The translations under genes were made by a program, and so were the position numbers. A stretch of DNA of 64,000 bases. Source: Sphingomonas glacialis. GTDB lineage: Bacteria > Pseudomonadota > Alphaproteobacteria > Sphingomonadales > Sphingomonadaceae. The first letter of the stretch is position 1, and every line of letters begins with the position of its first letter. The stretch spans positions 192,242 to 256,241 of the forward strand of contig NZ_RCZC01000004.1 of NCBI RefSeq assembly GCF_006439055.1. Reading direction: 5' to 3'. Shown here one piece after another: positions 34,589 through 44,389 of the stretch. The notes under the pieces are model-generated. The model saw nothing but the letters and a program-made list of their open reading frames with translations, did no database searches and was not told where the DNA came from.

Positions 34589-36673
34589 TTAGCGGCATGG
34601 CGCTTCGTTTTGCGTCTGCACCACCGCCACAGCATGCGGTTGCAGCGTCCCGTTGGCGAGCGACCCGGTCACCACGCGCGCACCCGCCGGCAACGCAACG
34701 GGATGCGCCGCCGTGCCATGGTTGATCAGCACCAGCACGCACCGCCTCGCGCCGGCCCGCGCGCTCACTTCGACGTCGGGATCGATCGCACCGAGGATCG
34801 GCTTGACCCCGGCCTGATCGAGCAAGCGCGTCGCGAGACCGCGCATCGCGACGGGATCGAGCCAGGCACCGACATAGGTGATGCTTCCCTTGCCGATCGG
34901 CCGCGTGACGATCGCGGGCTTGCCGTTGAGCCAGCCGCCCGGATCGGTGTAACGCGCGACCACCTGTGTATCGGCCGCATCGGGCAGCAGCGCTTCCGCC
35001 CAGGTCGAGACGGTGCCGGTCACGCCGCCGGTGATGCCGACCGGTGTGTCGAGCGCGTAGAATTGCTCGACATGCGCGCCGAGCGCTCCGGCGAGCGGGC
35101 CGGGCTGGCGGTTGGGCCACAAGGCGTTGGCATCGTCCTTCATCCCCGAACGCGGACCGAGCACCAGATGCCCACCGCCCGCGGCGTAAGCGGCGAGGCG
35201 CTGCGCGGTCTCGGCGGTCATCACGTTGAGTGCGGGCGCCACGACCAACGGGTAATGCGACAGATCGGCTTCGACCGGCAGCACCGCCACCCCCTGCGCT
35301 GCGACGCGCAGCGGGCGGTAGAAGTCGGTGAATTCGCGCACCGGATCGAAACCCTTGTTGAGCGGCTGCAAGTCGATCGCCCAGCGGCTGTCATAGGAGA
35401 ACAGCATCGCCACCTTGGCGACCGGCGCGGTGTCGGCCAGCGCGGTCGCGGCGGCGGTGATTTCGTGCGCGGTCTGCGTCACCTCGGCGAGGATCGGGTT
35501 GGGCTTGCCGTCTTGGCCGAGCAGCGAGCCGTGATAGCTTTCCTGCCCGTTGCGCGCCGGCCGCCACTGCCAGTACAGGACCGCATCGGCGCCGTGGCCG
35601 ATCGCTTGCCACGCCATCTCGCGGACCTGCCCCGGATCGAGCGCGCGGTTGATCGGCACCCAGTCGACGCGGCCGGGCTGGGTCTCCATCAGCCAGAAAT
35701 TACGCTGCTTGTAGCCGCGTACGAGATCGTGGTTGGCGCCGTTGGCGACCCAGTCGGGGCGGCCGTTGGGGATGTAATTGTCCCACGCCGCCAGATCGAG
35801 ATCGCGGTGCAGCGCGAAGTGATCGAACCCTGAATTCCAGAACATCGTGTTGGTCGTGACGAACTGACGCGGGTCAGCCGTAGCGCGGATCGCCTGCGCC
35901 TGGTTGGCGACATAGTCGGTCCAGGTCGCGGTGGTGAAATGCTTGAAGTCGAGCAGCAAGGCTGGGTTCTGCTGGCCGGTGGCGTGGAGCGGGACCTGGT
36001 CGAAGCTGTTATAGAACTGGCTCCAATATTCGGTCGCCCAGCGCGCGTTGAGCGTGTCGATCGTGCCGTAGCGGTCTTTGAGGAAGGCGTGCCAGCGCGC
36101 CACCGCCTCGGGATCGAACGAGGGTGGGCCGATCTCATTGTCGATCTGCCAGCCGACGACGCGCGGGTCGTGGCCGTAGCGTTTGGCCATCTCGCTGGCG
36201 ATCGTGCGCGCAAAGCTGCGGTAGCGCGCGCTGGCGAAGGAGAAATGGCGGCGCGCGCCATGGGTGGCGCGCTTGCCGTCCTCGTCGACGCGTAGCGTGT
36301 CGGGATAGGTGGATGTCAGCCAGGCCGGCGGGGCAGCGGTCGGGGTGCCGAGTACGACCATCATGCCGTGTTTGGCGGCGGCGGCGATCGCGCGGTCGAG
36401 CCAGGTGAAGTCGAACTTTCCCTTGGTCGGTTCGAGCTTGCTCCAGGCGAATTCGCCGATCCGGACGGTGTTGAACCCGGCCTTGCGCATCAGCGCGAGG
36501 TCGGTCGCCCAGCGCTCTTCGGGCCATTGCTCGGGATACCAGGAGGTGCCGACCGCCACCGGGGGAAGCCCAGGAAAGTTGGTCGCGCGGGCGTGCGGGG
36601 CTCGGGCGGATTGCGCCGTCGCGCTGGCGGACACGAGCAGTGCCGCAGCCGCCAGCGCAGCCCGCACGATCAT
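34589..36673 (-). CDS. Secreted GH42 beta-galactosidase (copy 1)
   Basis: A 694-residue retaining glycosidase with signal peptide (LAAAALLVSASATAQS). GH42 order is clear: VGTSWYPEQWPEERWATDL, ARYRSFARTIASEM, the acid/base region VVGWQIDNEIGPPSFDPE near residue 185, and the nucleophile Glu in NFWLMETQPGRVDW near 330. C-terminal trimerisation-like and beta domains follow. It should remove terminal beta-galactose, or possibly alpha-L-arabinopyranose, from side chains in the periplasm. It overlaps GH29 by ATGA. A paralogue of similar length lies on the other side of GH29. Confidence 0.9.
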   Translation of the reverse strand: MIVRAALAAAALLVSASATAQSARAPHARATNFPGLPPVAVGTSWYPEQWPEERWATDLALMRKAGFNTVRIGEFAWSKLEPTKGKFDFTWLDRAIAAAAKHGMMVVLGTPTAAPPAWLTSTYPDTLRVDEDGKRATHGARRHFSFASARYRSFARTIASEMAKRYGHDPRVVGWQIDNEIGPPSFDPEAVARWHAFLKDRYGTIDTLNARWATEYWSQFYNSFDQVPLHATGQQNPALLLDFKHFTTATWTDYVANQAQAIRATADPRQFVTTNTMFWNSGFDHFALHRDLDLAAWDNYIPNGRPDWVANGANHDLVRGYKQRNFWLMETQPGRVDWVPINRALDPGQVREMAWQAIGHGADAVLYWQWRPARNGQESYHGSLLGQDGKPNPILAEVTQTAHEITAAATALADTAPVAKVAMLFSYDSRWAIDLQPLNKGFDPVREFTDFYRPLRVAAQGVAVLPVEADLSHYPLVVAPALNVMTAETAQRLAAYAAGGGHLVLGPRSGMKDDANALWPNRQPGPLAGALGAHVEQFYALDTPVGITGGVTGTVSTWAEALLPDAADTQVVARYTDPGGWLNGKPAIVTRPIGKGSITYVGAWLDPVAMRGLATRLLDQAGVKPILGAIDPDVEVSARAGARRCVLVLINHGTAAHPVALPAGARVVTGSLANGTLQPHAVAVVQTQNEAPCR

Positions 36674-38271
36674 GGTGCGAACCCGATGCGCAGCACATAC
36701 GGCATGCCGGTATCAGCCCCGGCAGGAAGCGTCGCCTCCAGCCCCTTGTCGGTCTGCTGCCACGTGACAGCGCCGCCGCCGAGCAGCGTGATCCCGCTGA
36801 TCTTGCGATCGAGATACGGCGATCCCGCATACAGCGTCTTCATCCGCACCACGCCATCCGCCGGCCGCTCCATCGCGGTCGCGTACAGCACGCCCGGCTT
36901 GGTGGTGAAGCGGATGTCCTCTGCCTTCCAGCCGCGATTGGCCGCCTCGTTCTTCTCGCCCGCAACGGTCGCGGTCGGGCCTTCGCCAAAATATTTCCAC
37001 GGCCGCGTGCCGTAGATCGCCTCGCCATTGACCTTCATCCACGCGCCGATCCCGCGCAGCACGGCTTGCGCGCCTTCGGGGATCGTGCCGTCGGCGCGCG
37101 GACCGACATTGAGCATCAGATTGCCGTTCTTCGAGACGATATCGACCAGATCCTGCACCAGCGCCTTGGGCGTCTTATACTCGTCGTCCTGGATATAGCC
37201 CCAGCTCTTGGTCGAGATCGACGTGTCGGTCTGCCACGGCTCGAGCCGCAATTCGTCGAGCTTGCCGCGCTCGACGTCGAACAATGCGGTGCCCGGTGCG
37301 AACTGCGCGCCCTTGTACGCGATCGAGGGGCTGTAGCCCTTCTTCTTCGCGACGTTGTAATAATAGGCGGCGAGGCGCTGAAGGTAGGGCTGGAACGCCG
37401 GGGCACTGGTCCACCAGTCGAGATAGACGATCTCGGGATCGTATTTGTCGATGAACTCGGTCGTGCGCGCGAGCCAGTCGTAGAGGAACTGCTTGTCGGG
37501 CACGCTCCAGTTTTCGAGATGCGACGGGTTGGGCTGGCCGGGGGCGGGGTCGCCCGGCAAGCGCACCGGGGCGGCCGGGCCGTACAGACCGGCATAACGC
37601 GGATCGTTGACGTCGCTGTCATAGCCGCGGCCGACGCCGTACCACCACCAATGCTCGGCGCGGTGCGACGACAGGCCGAAGTGCAGGCCCTGCGCGCGCG
37701 CGGCCTTCATCAGCGCGGCGGCGGTGTCCTGCCTGGGGCCCATCTTGACCTCGTTCCAGTCGGTCATCTGGCTGTCGTACATCGCGAAGCCGTCACAATG
37801 CTCGGCGACCGGCAAAACGTAGCGCGCGCCGGCTTGCTGGAAGAGCGCGATCCACTGCGCCGCGTCGAACTTCTCAGCGGTGAATTTGGGGATGAAGTCC
37901 TTGTAGCCGACCTTCGATTGCGGCCCGAACACGTTGCGGTGATAGGTGAAGGCGACATTGCCAGAATCGTACATGTTGCGCGAATACCATTCGGTCAGGA
38001 AGCCCGGCACGGCATAGGGGCCCCAGTGCAGGAAGATGCCGAACTTGGCGTCGCGAAACCATTCGGGGGTCCGGATCGCTTTCAGCGATTCCCAATTGGG
38101 GCGGAACGGGCCGCTGGCGATGCCGCGATCGACCTTCTGCAGTTGCTGCGCGACCGGGCCGGCCTTGAAGTCCATCGGATAGCGCGTCTCGCTGGTCTCC
38201 TCGGCGAAGGCGGGGGCGGCGCCGAGCAAGGCGGTGGCGAGCAGGAGGCTTTTGAGGGTGTGCTTCATCAT
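36670..38271 (-). CDS. Secreted GH29 alpha-L-fucosidase
   Basis: A 533-residue protein with signal peptide ending AAPAFAE. The GH29 barrel shows WFRDAKFGIFLHWGPYAVPG, TEWYSRNMYDSG, LPVAEHCDGFAMYDS, and the nucleophile-bearing strand EIVYLDWWTSAPAFQPYL where the Asp follows Tyr-Leu. The pair NLMLNVGPRADGTIPE is typical of the family. It releases alpha-L-fucose from oligosaccharides. It sits between two GH42 genes with ATGA overlaps on both sides, so the three are made together and may act on one branched substrate. The 240-265 segment (PVRLPGDPAPGQPNPSHLEN) is a longer loop than usual and could shape specificity. Confidence 0.9.
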   Translation of the reverse strand: MMKHTLKSLLLATALLGAAPAFAEETSETRYPMDFKAGPVAQQLQKVDRGIASGPFRPNWESLKAIRTPEWFRDAKFGIFLHWGPYAVPGFLTEWYSRNMYDSGNVAFTYHRNVFGPQSKVGYKDFIPKFTAEKFDAAQWIALFQQAGARYVLPVAEHCDGFAMYDSQMTDWNEVKMGPRQDTAAALMKAARAQGLHFGLSSHRAEHWWWYGVGRGYDSDVNDPRYAGLYGPAAPVRLPGDPAPGQPNPSHLENWSVPDKQFLYDWLARTTEFIDKYDPEIVYLDWWTSAPAFQPYLQRLAAYYYNVAKKKGYSPSIAYKGAQFAPGTALFDVERGKLDELRLEPWQTDTSISTKSWGYIQDDEYKTPKALVQDLVDIVSKNGNLMLNVGPRADGTIPEGAQAVLRGIGAWMKVNGEAIYGTRPWKYFGEGPTATVAGEKNEAANRGWKAEDIRFTTKPGVLYATAMERPADGVVRMKTLYAGSPYLDRKISGITLLGGGAVTWQQTDKGLEATLPAGADTGMPYVLRIGFAP

Positions 38272-40319
38272 TTGGCTCCGGTCTTCGGGCGTTGCAGCAC
38301 CGCGACGCCTTCAGGCGCGAGGTCGACCGCTGCGGTGGTGCCGCCGCTGAGGATGTCGGTCATCGGCGCGGGCAGCGCGACGTGCTGCGGGGTGCGGCCG
38401 TGGTTGACGAGGATGACGATGTGGCGGCCCTGGCCTTCGCGCGTCATCAGCTCGACCTCGGGCGGCGTAGCGAAGTCGCGCGAGACCCTGGCGTTGGCGA
38501 GTGCGGCGTCGATCAACCGCTGCGTCACGGCCTTGTCGAACAGCGCGCCGTAATAGCTGATGCGACCCTTGCCGACGCTGCGCGTGATCGCGGCGGGATG
38601 GCCGTCGAGCCAGCCATTGGCCTTGCCGTAGCGCAGCAGCACCGTCGCGTCGGGGGCCTGTTTGGTGAGGTCCTCGGCCCAGATGCTGGCGGTGCCGCCC
38701 TCGACCGCGACGTGTTCGTCGAGCGGGTAGAATTGCTCGACCTGCGCGCCAAGGAGGGGCGCGAGTGGGCCGGGCTGGCGGGTGGTGTCGAGCCGGTTAA
38801 ATTCGTCCTTGAGGCCCGAGCGCGGGCTAAGGATGAGGTGGCCGCCCTTGCGGACATAGTCGGCGAGCCGCTTGGCGAGCGCTTCGGGGATGACATTGAG
38901 GCTCGGCGCGACCACCAGCTTGTAGCGGTCGAGCGGCGCATTGGCGGACACCACATCGACCGCGCCGAGCGCATCCTTGAGCGGCCGGTAATAATCCAGC
39001 AGCACGCCGATCTGGTCATAGTCCTTGGTCAGCGGCTGGAAGTCGATCGCCCAGCGGCTGTCGTAATCCTGCAGGATCGCGACCTCGGCATTCGGTGACG
39101 TGCCGGCGAGCGCGGACGAAGCCTTGGCGAAGTCGGCGCCGATCTGCGTCGCCTCGGCATAGATGGGCAGCGGCTTTCCGTCGGGGCCGACGAGCGAGCC
39201 GTGCATCGTCTCCTGCCCGTTGAGCGCGTTGCGCCATTGCCAGAACAACACCGCATCCGCGCCATGCCCGACCGTCTGCCACGCGAGCGCGCGCGTCTCG
39301 CCGGGGTAGAGCATGTTGCTGACCGGCGCCCAGTTCACGAAGCCGGGCTGCGTTTCCATCACCCAGAAATTCTGCCGCTTCCAGCCGCGCGCGAGATCGT
39401 TGACCGCGCCGTTGCGATAGGCGTCGAGATGGCCGGTGCCGACATAATCGTCCCACGACGCCAGATCGAGCCCGCGGTTGATCGCGTACCGATCGAAGCG
39501 ATTGGCCCAGCCGAGCCCGCCGAGATTAGTGGTGATGAACTCTCGCGCCGGCACTTTGCCGCGCACGACATCCGCCTGGTTGGCCTGAAACGCGACCCAT
39601 TGCTCGGTGATGAAATGCTTCAGGTCGAGCATCCACCCCGGATTGCCCGCGGCGGCGTTGAACGGCACCTGATCCCAGGCGGTATAGGTCTGCGACCAAT
39701 AGGCGGTCGCCCACAGCTCGTTCATCCGGTCGAGCGTGCCGTATTTGGCCTTGAGCCAGGCGTGCCAGGCGTCGCGCGCGGCGGAATCGTAGCTTTCGTC
39801 GGTATGTTCGTTGCCGATCTGCCAGCCGATCACGTTCGGCTCGTTGCCGACCGCATCAGCCATCCGCGACACGACGTCGCGCGCCACCGCGCGGTATCGC
39901 GGCGAGGAGATCGAGAATTGGCGGCGTCCGCCGTGCCCGGCAGGCACGCCATTGGTATCGACGCGCAGCGTATCGGGATATTTCTGCGTCAGCCAGGCGG
40001 GGGGCGTGTCGGTCGGGGTGCCGATCACCACCTTGATGTCATGTTTGGCGGCGAGCCGCACCGCGCGCTGGAGCCAAGCGAGGTCGTATTGGCCCTCCTC
40101 GCGCTCGATCCGGCTCCAGGCATATTCGCCGATCCGCACGACATTGGCGCCGTGCGCGTGCATCAGCCGCAGATCCTCGTCCCAGCGCTCCTCGGGCCAT
40201 TGCTCGGGATACCAGGCCGAGCCGAGCCACAGCCGCTCCGACGCCGCTTTCGGCGCCGGGCCTTGCGCCAAACTCGGGGTGGAAACGCAAGCGAGCAACA
40301 GGGCGAGAAAACGCTTCAT
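38268..40319 (-). CDS. Secreted GH42 beta-galactosidase (copy 2)
   Basis: A 683-residue GH42 enzyme with signal peptide (FLALLLACVSTPSLAQ). ATG 40319 is chosen over 40328 because it forms the same ATGA overlap with the upstream stop as the other junctions. Motifs are LGSAWYPEQWPEERWDEDL, VIGWQIGNEHTDESYDSA with the Asn-Glu acid/base pair, and NFWVMETQPGFVNW with the nucleophile. Compared with copy 1 the acid/base loop reads GNEHTDE, not DNEIGPP, so the two copies may prefer different linkages or aglycones. Role and place as for copy 1. Confidence 0.9.
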   Translation of the reverse strand: MKRFLALLLACVSTPSLAQGPAPKAASERLWLGSAWYPEQWPEERWDEDLRLMHAHGANVVRIGEYAWSRIEREEGQYDLAWLQRAVRLAAKHDIKVVIGTPTDTPPAWLTQKYPDTLRVDTNGVPAGHGGRRQFSISSPRYRAVARDVVSRMADAVGNEPNVIGWQIGNEHTDESYDSAARDAWHAWLKAKYGTLDRMNELWATAYWSQTYTAWDQVPFNAAAGNPGWMLDLKHFITEQWVAFQANQADVVRGKVPAREFITTNLGGLGWANRFDRYAINRGLDLASWDDYVGTGHLDAYRNGAVNDLARGWKRQNFWVMETQPGFVNWAPVSNMLYPGETRALAWQTVGHGADAVLFWQWRNALNGQETMHGSLVGPDGKPLPIYAEATQIGADFAKASSALAGTSPNAEVAILQDYDSRWAIDFQPLTKDYDQIGVLLDYYRPLKDALGAVDVVSANAPLDRYKLVVAPSLNVIPEALAKRLADYVRKGGHLILSPRSGLKDEFNRLDTTRQPGPLAPLLGAQVEQFYPLDEHVAVEGGTASIWAEDLTKQAPDATVLLRYGKANGWLDGHPAAITRSVGKGRISYYGALFDKAVTQRLIDAALANARVSRDFATPPEVELMTREGQGRHIVILVNHGRTPQHVALPAPMTDILSGGTTAAVDLAPEGVAVLQRPKTGAK

Positions 40320-41038
40320 ATCGTCCATCCGCCGTCAATGATCTGGACCTGACCGGTCGTATAGGTCGCGCCAGCGAGATAGACGACGAGGTCGGCGATC
40401 TCCTCGGGCGCGCCGATTCGGCCGATCGGCTGGCGCGCGATGAAAGCGGCGCGCTTGGCGTCGTAGTCGCCATCGGCACTCAGGCGATCGTGCAGCGACG
40501 GAGTCTCGACCGTGCCCGGGCAAATCGCAGTGACGCGGATGTTCTGGCTGACGAAATCAGCGGCGATCGACTTGGTCAGGCCGATCACCGCGGCCTTGCT
40601 GACGCAATAGGCGAAGCGGTCGGGCACGCCTTTGATGCTCGAGGCGACCGAGGCCATGTTGATGATCGCGCCGCCGCCGCGCGCCACCATGCCGGGCAGC
40701 ACGGCGCGGCACATCCGCGTCATCGCCTTGACGTTGAGCGCCCAGGCGAAGTCGAGATCGTCCTCGCTGGTGGTGAGCACGGTGCCGCCATGAACGACGC
40801 CGGCGCAGTTGAAGAGCATGTCGATCGCCTCGTCGCCATAAGCGGCGACGGCGGTGGGATCGAGCACGTCGAGCACCCGGGTCTCGATCCGGTCGCTGGC
40901 GAGCCCAGCGAGGCCGGCTTCGTTGAGGTCGGTCGCGACCACGCGCGCGCCGGCGGCGGCGAGTGCCAGCGCAGAGGCGCGGCCGATCCCCTGCGCGGCG
41001 GCGGTGACGAGGGCTCTCTTTCCGGTCAGGTCGGTCAC
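40316..41038 (-). CDS. SDR, candidate 2-keto-3-deoxy-L-fuconate dehydrogenase
   Basis: A 240-residue short-chain dehydrogenase starting at GTG 41038 within the upstream stop (GTGA). NAD motif ALVTAAAQGIGRASALAL, MLFNCAGVVHGG, catalytic NMASVASSIKGVPDRFAYCV with Ser, Tyr and the following SKAAVIG Lys. The stretch AICPGTVETPSLHDRLS and GDYDAKRAAFIARQPIGRIG strongly recalls keto-deoxy-fuconate dehydrogenases and their animal BDH2 relatives. Next to GH29 this suggests oxidation of the fucose-derived 2-keto-3-deoxy acid, whose diketo product could be cleaved by the hydrolase at 20082. A different hydroxy acid cannot be excluded. Confidence 0.68.
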   Translation of the reverse strand: MTDLTGKRALVTAAAQGIGRASALALAAAGARVVATDLNEAGLAGLASDRIETRVLDVLDPTAVAAYGDEAIDMLFNCAGVVHGGTVLTTSEDDLDFAWALNVKAMTRMCRAVLPGMVARGGGAIINMASVASSIKGVPDRFAYCVSKAAVIGLTKSIAADFVSQNIRVTAICPGTVETPSLHDRLSADGDYDAKRAAFIARQPIGRIGAPEEIADLVVYLAGATYTTGQVQIIDGGWTI

Positions 41039-42093
41039 GCGTCGGTCCTTATGCGCGGCATCGGGGTGCCGAGTTGATCGTTGGAGAGGTACGCGGCTTC
41101 GACCAGCGCCATCGTCTGCCAGGCGTCGTCTACCGCGGTTAGCAGGGTCAGATCCTCGCCCGCGGAGAAGCGCTGGAGATTGGCCATCGGGCCGATGAAC
41201 GCATCGGGGAACCACGCGCCGGTGAGGGGCGCTTGATCCCACGGCCCGCCGCGCGGTGCGAGCCAGAGTTCGTCGGGCTCGCCGGCGGGATAGTCGAGCA
41301 GCACGCCGAACTTGGCGACCGCCGCGCCGGCCACGCCCTCGACGCGGAACTGCGCGTCCTGGAACTGGCGGCCGAAATCATGGTGATGGTTGATCGACAG
41401 CAGCACGCGCAAGGTGTCGCCATAATCGAGGATCATCGAGCTGCGCGTGTCGGCGAGCCCGCTGGCCGGATGCCCGAAGCTGCGCGCGAAGACGCTGCGC
41501 GGGTCGCCGACCAGCGCGCGGATCGCGTCGAGATAGTGAATCGAATGGCTGACGATCTCGACACGCGGGTTGGCCTTGAGATGCGGAAACAGCTGCCACG
41601 GCGTGACGAGATTGATATGGACTTCGATCTCGGTCAGTTCGCCCAGGCGACCCTGGCGAATCGCGTCGCCGATCGCGAGCATCATCGCAGAATAGCGCAG
41701 CTGGAAATTGACCGAGGCGGTCAGGCGACGCGCGCGCGCGATGTCGCGGATCTCGGTCGCCGCGGCAAGGTCGAGGCCCATCGGCTTTTGCAGCAGCACG
41801 GTCGCGCTCTCGCGCAGCGTCGCGAGGATCTCGCGGTGCGCGACCGGCGGGGCGGCCACGTCGAACACGGCGTCCGCTTCCGCCGCTTCGGCAAGCGAGG
41901 CGAACACGGTCGGGATGGCCCATTCGTCCGCTAGCGCCTGCGCGCGGGCACGGTCGGGGTCGTACAGCCCGGCCACCGTGAAACCCGCTTTGCGATAGGC
42001 GGGCAGATGCGCGTCCTTGACGATCCCGCCAGTGCCGATGATGACGATCGGGCGCGGAGCCGAGGGCATCGGCCAGGCTTGTTGCAGGGTCAT
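41035..42093 (-). CDS. Gfo/Idh/MocA-family oxidoreductase, sugar dehydrogenase
   Basis: A 352-residue NAD(P)-dependent oxidoreductase. The Rossmann motif is IVIIGTGGIVKDAHLPAYRK; LLQKPMGLDLAAATEI carries the conserved Lys-Pro, and HSIHYLDAIRALVGDPRSV the catalytic-domain His/Asp. D-apiose dehydrogenase, the first enzyme of the RuBisCO-like apiose route, belongs to this family, so it is a candidate given the kinase/RLP pair 12 kb away. Galactose or fucose dehydrogenase are equally possible beside GH42 and GH29. It overlaps the genes on both sides (ATGA, GTGA) in the ABC operon. Confidence 0.75.
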   Translation of the reverse strand: MTLQQAWPMPSAPRPIVIIGTGGIVKDAHLPAYRKAGFTVAGLYDPDRARAQALADEWAIPTVFASLAEAAEADAVFDVAAPPVAHREILATLRESATVLLQKPMGLDLAAATEIRDIARARRLTASVNFQLRYSAMMLAIGDAIRQGRLGELTEIEVHINLVTPWQLFPHLKANPRVEIVSHSIHYLDAIRALVGDPRSVFARSFGHPASGLADTRSSMILDYGDTLRVLLSINHHHDFGRQFQDAQFRVEGVAGAAVAKFGVLLDYPAGEPDELWLAPRGGPWDQAPLTGAWFPDAFIGPMANLQRFSAGEDLTLLTAVDDAWQTMALVEAAYLSNDQLGTPMPRIRTDA

Positions 42094-43259
42094 CGCGTGA
42101 TCCTCGCCTGGGCTTCCGCCAGCAACTCGGTGGTGCTGCGATTGGTCGTCACAGCGGCGGTGACAAGATCGTCGACGATATGGCTGATCCGCGCCAGATC
42201 GGGCGACACCGGCATCGCGCGGGCATGCTCGTGCAGCCATTCGAGCCGGTGATAATACGGAATCGCGGCGTTGATCTCCGCATCCGCCCAGGTCGAGCGG
42301 CGCGTGCCGATCGCGCCCTCGGTAGTGGTAAGGCGGTCCATCGGCGCGGTGGCGCAATGCCGCAGGAAATCCCACGCTAGCGATTTGTTGCGCGAGCCGG
42401 CGGCGATCGCCAGCACCCAGAAGACGTTGAGCGAGACGCTGCTTCCGCCGGGCCCGGCGGGGAGCGGCGCGACATCGACCAGGCCATTTACTTTGCTGTC
42501 GGTTGCAGTGTCGCAATAGGCCGCGAAACCGAACCAGTTCGCCATCAGCGCGACTTTCCCTTGGGCGAACAGCATTCCGGAGGCGACGCTGTCGAGCTTT
42601 TGGCAATCGGGCGCGATCGCCGCGGTGTCACCCGCGAGGTTGCGCAGGAAATCGAGCGCGGCGTGCGCCTGCGGGCTGGTGAGATCGGCGCGGCCATCGG
42701 CGTCGAACGGTTCGCCGCCGCGCGACCAGATCTGGATGCAGAAATCGTACAGGCCGTTATGCCCATCAGGGAACAGCGCGAGCACGGTGCCGTAGCGCTC
42801 CTGTGCCGGGTCATGCTGCGCGCGGGCGAGGGCGTGGAAGTCGTCCCACGTTGTCGGCGGGGCGACGATCAGGTCCTTGCGATAGACCAGGCATTCCGGG
42901 CCATCGTGATAGGGCATTCCCCAGAAGCCGCCGCAGAAGCGTTGCAGCCCGGTGAGCGAGGGGCTCCACGCATCGGGGAAATCCGCGATCGGCGCGTGCT
43001 CCAGGTGCGGGGCGAGGTCCTCGAGCAGATCGCCCGCCACCGCTTCGGCCAGCCAGTCAGTGTTGAGGAAGGCCACGTCCCACTCGCCGCTCGCCAGCCC
43101 GCGCTCGCCGATCAGCGTCGCGTGCAGCGGGTTGAGGTCGAGCTCGACCGCGTCGAGCGTGGCCTGCGTGCCCGTCGTCGCGACGAAATCGGCGAATTGC
43201 GCCGTCATCGCGCGCGCGAAAGGATCGAAGCGGCGGACCGCGATGCGCAGGGTCGTCAT
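42090..43259 (-). CDS. Solute-binding-fold protein without signal peptide
   Basis: A 389-residue protein of the family 1 extracellular solute-binding type, seen in LVYRKDLIVAPPTTWDDFHA, NGLYDFCIQIWSRGGEPFD and MLFAQGKVALMANWFGFAAY. It starts directly with TTLRIAVRRFDPFARAMTAQ; there is no hydrophobic leader or lipobox, and the ATG overlaps the permease stop, so the start is well fixed. It should remain in the cytoplasm, unlike all importer-binding proteins. The operon already has its own exported RbsB-like binding protein. A distant relative is encoded at 48605. Function unknown: an intracellular ligand carrier, sensor or enzyme subunit is possible. Confidence 0.75.
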   Translation of the reverse strand: MTTLRIAVRRFDPFARAMTAQFADFVATTGTQATLDAVELDLNPLHATLIGERGLASGEWDVAFLNTDWLAEAVAGDLLEDLAPHLEHAPIADFPDAWSPSLTGLQRFCGGFWGMPYHDGPECLVYRKDLIVAPPTTWDDFHALARAQHDPAQERYGTVLALFPDGHNGLYDFCIQIWSRGGEPFDADGRADLTSPQAHAALDFLRNLAGDTAAIAPDCQKLDSVASGMLFAQGKVALMANWFGFAAYCDTATDSKVNGLVDVAPLPAGPGGSSVSLNVFWVLAIAAGSRNKSLAWDFLRHCATAPMDRLTTTEGAIGTRRSTWADAEINAAIPYYHRLEWLHEHARAMPVSPDLARISHIVDDLVTAAVTTNRSTTELLAEAQARITR

Positions 43260-44389
43260 GCCGCGACCTCCGCCGGGACTGGCCGGCGCGCGCGCTTGCG
43301 CTCTCCACCGACGGTGTAGATCGCTGCCGCGGCGATCACGACCACGCCCTCGATCAGCCCCTGATAGCTCGCGCCGAGATTGAGCACGTTGAAACCGTTG
43401 GTCAGAGTGAACAGCAGCAGCGCGCCGACCACGGTCTTCACCACGCTGCCCGCGCCGCCGAAGAGCGACGTGCCGCCGAGGATCGCCGCGGCGATCACGG
43501 TCAGTTCGCTGCCCTGCAACGCGGTCGGATTGATCGCGCCGAGACGGCAGCCGAACAGCACGCCGGCGAATCCCGCCGCCACGCTCGACAGGACGAACGC
43601 GCCGAGCTTGTAGGCATGGACGTTGATCCCCGACAGCCGCGCCGCCTCGGCATTGCCGCCGACCGCATAGATCCGCCGTCCGATGACGGTGAAGTGCAGC
43701 ACCGCCCAGACGATCGCGGTGAAAATCGCGAGATAGACGACAGGCGCGGCGACCGCCAAACCGGGGCCTGCGAGCAGCGCGAGGATCGCCAGCACGATCG
43801 CGGCGCCGATCTGCACCAGCGCGCGGCGCACGATGCCGAGCACCAGGAGTGCTACCGCGATCACCAGCGCCGGCCAGAATACCGGCACGCGCGTGCTTTC
43901 GAACGCCAGCATCTGCGCGAGCGTATCGGCGCGCTCGACCATCAGCGAGCGGCCGTCGGTCAACACCAGCACCAGCCCGCGCACCGCGGTCAGCGTGCCG
44001 AGCGTGACGATGAAAGCGTTGATGCCGATGAACTGCACGATCGCGCCGTTGAGCAGTCCGATCGCCGCCGCCGTGACCAGGGCCGCAAAGGCCGCGAGCG
44101 GAAACCCGATCTGCGGCGCGAGCCCGACCAGCACCGCCGCCGCCAGCGCCGCGACCGAGGCGACCGACAGGTCGAACGCGCCGGTGATCAGCATCACCGT
44201 CATCGCTACGCCCATGATGCCCACGAGCGACGCTTGATAGGCGATGTTGCCAAGATTTTGCGGATTGAGGTAGTTCGGCAGGCCGCGCGAGTGCGCGATT
44301 GCCGCGAGCACGCCGAGCAGGATCAGCAAGGCGTAATAGACGCCTGCCTCGCGCAGCCCGAACGCGCGCCGCCAGTCGATCGAGGTCAT
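43256..44389 (-). CDS. RbsC-type sugar ABC transporter permease
   Basis: A 377-residue inner-membrane permease of the ribose/galactose (BPD_transp_2) family with about ten hydrophobic segments. It contains NLGNIAYQASLVGIMGVAMT, ITGAFDLSVASVAALAAAVL, the EAA-like loop YAVGGNAEAARLSGINVHAY and LTVIAAAILGGTSLFGGAGS, all typical. It pairs with the tandem ATPase upstream and forms the channel for a monosaccharide delivered by the periplasmic binding protein at 45864. Overlaps on both sides are four bases. Confidence 0.93.
   Translation of the reverse strand: MTSIDWRRAFGLREAGVYYALLILLGVLAAIAHSRGLPNYLNPQNLGNIAYQASLVGIMGVAMTVMLITGAFDLSVASVAALAAAVLVGLAPQIGFPLAAFAALVTAAAIGLLNGAIVQFIGINAFIVTLGTLTAVRGLVLVLTDGRSLMVERADTLAQMLAFESTRVPVFWPALVIAVALLVLGIVRRALVQIGAAIVLAILALLAGPGLAVAAPVVYLAIFTAIVWAVLHFTVIGRRIYAVGGNAEAARLSGINVHAYKLGAFVLSSVAAGFAGVLFGCRLGAINPTALQGSELTVIAAAILGGTSLFGGAGSVVKTVVGALLLFTLTNGFNVLNLGASYQGLIEGVVVIAAAAIYTVGGERKRARRPVPAEVAA

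Noticed and set aside
36640..38553. A 637-codon plus-strand frame spanning three genes
   Set aside because: It is antisense to GH29 and parts of both GH42 genes, with low-complexity Arg/Gly/Asp composition.
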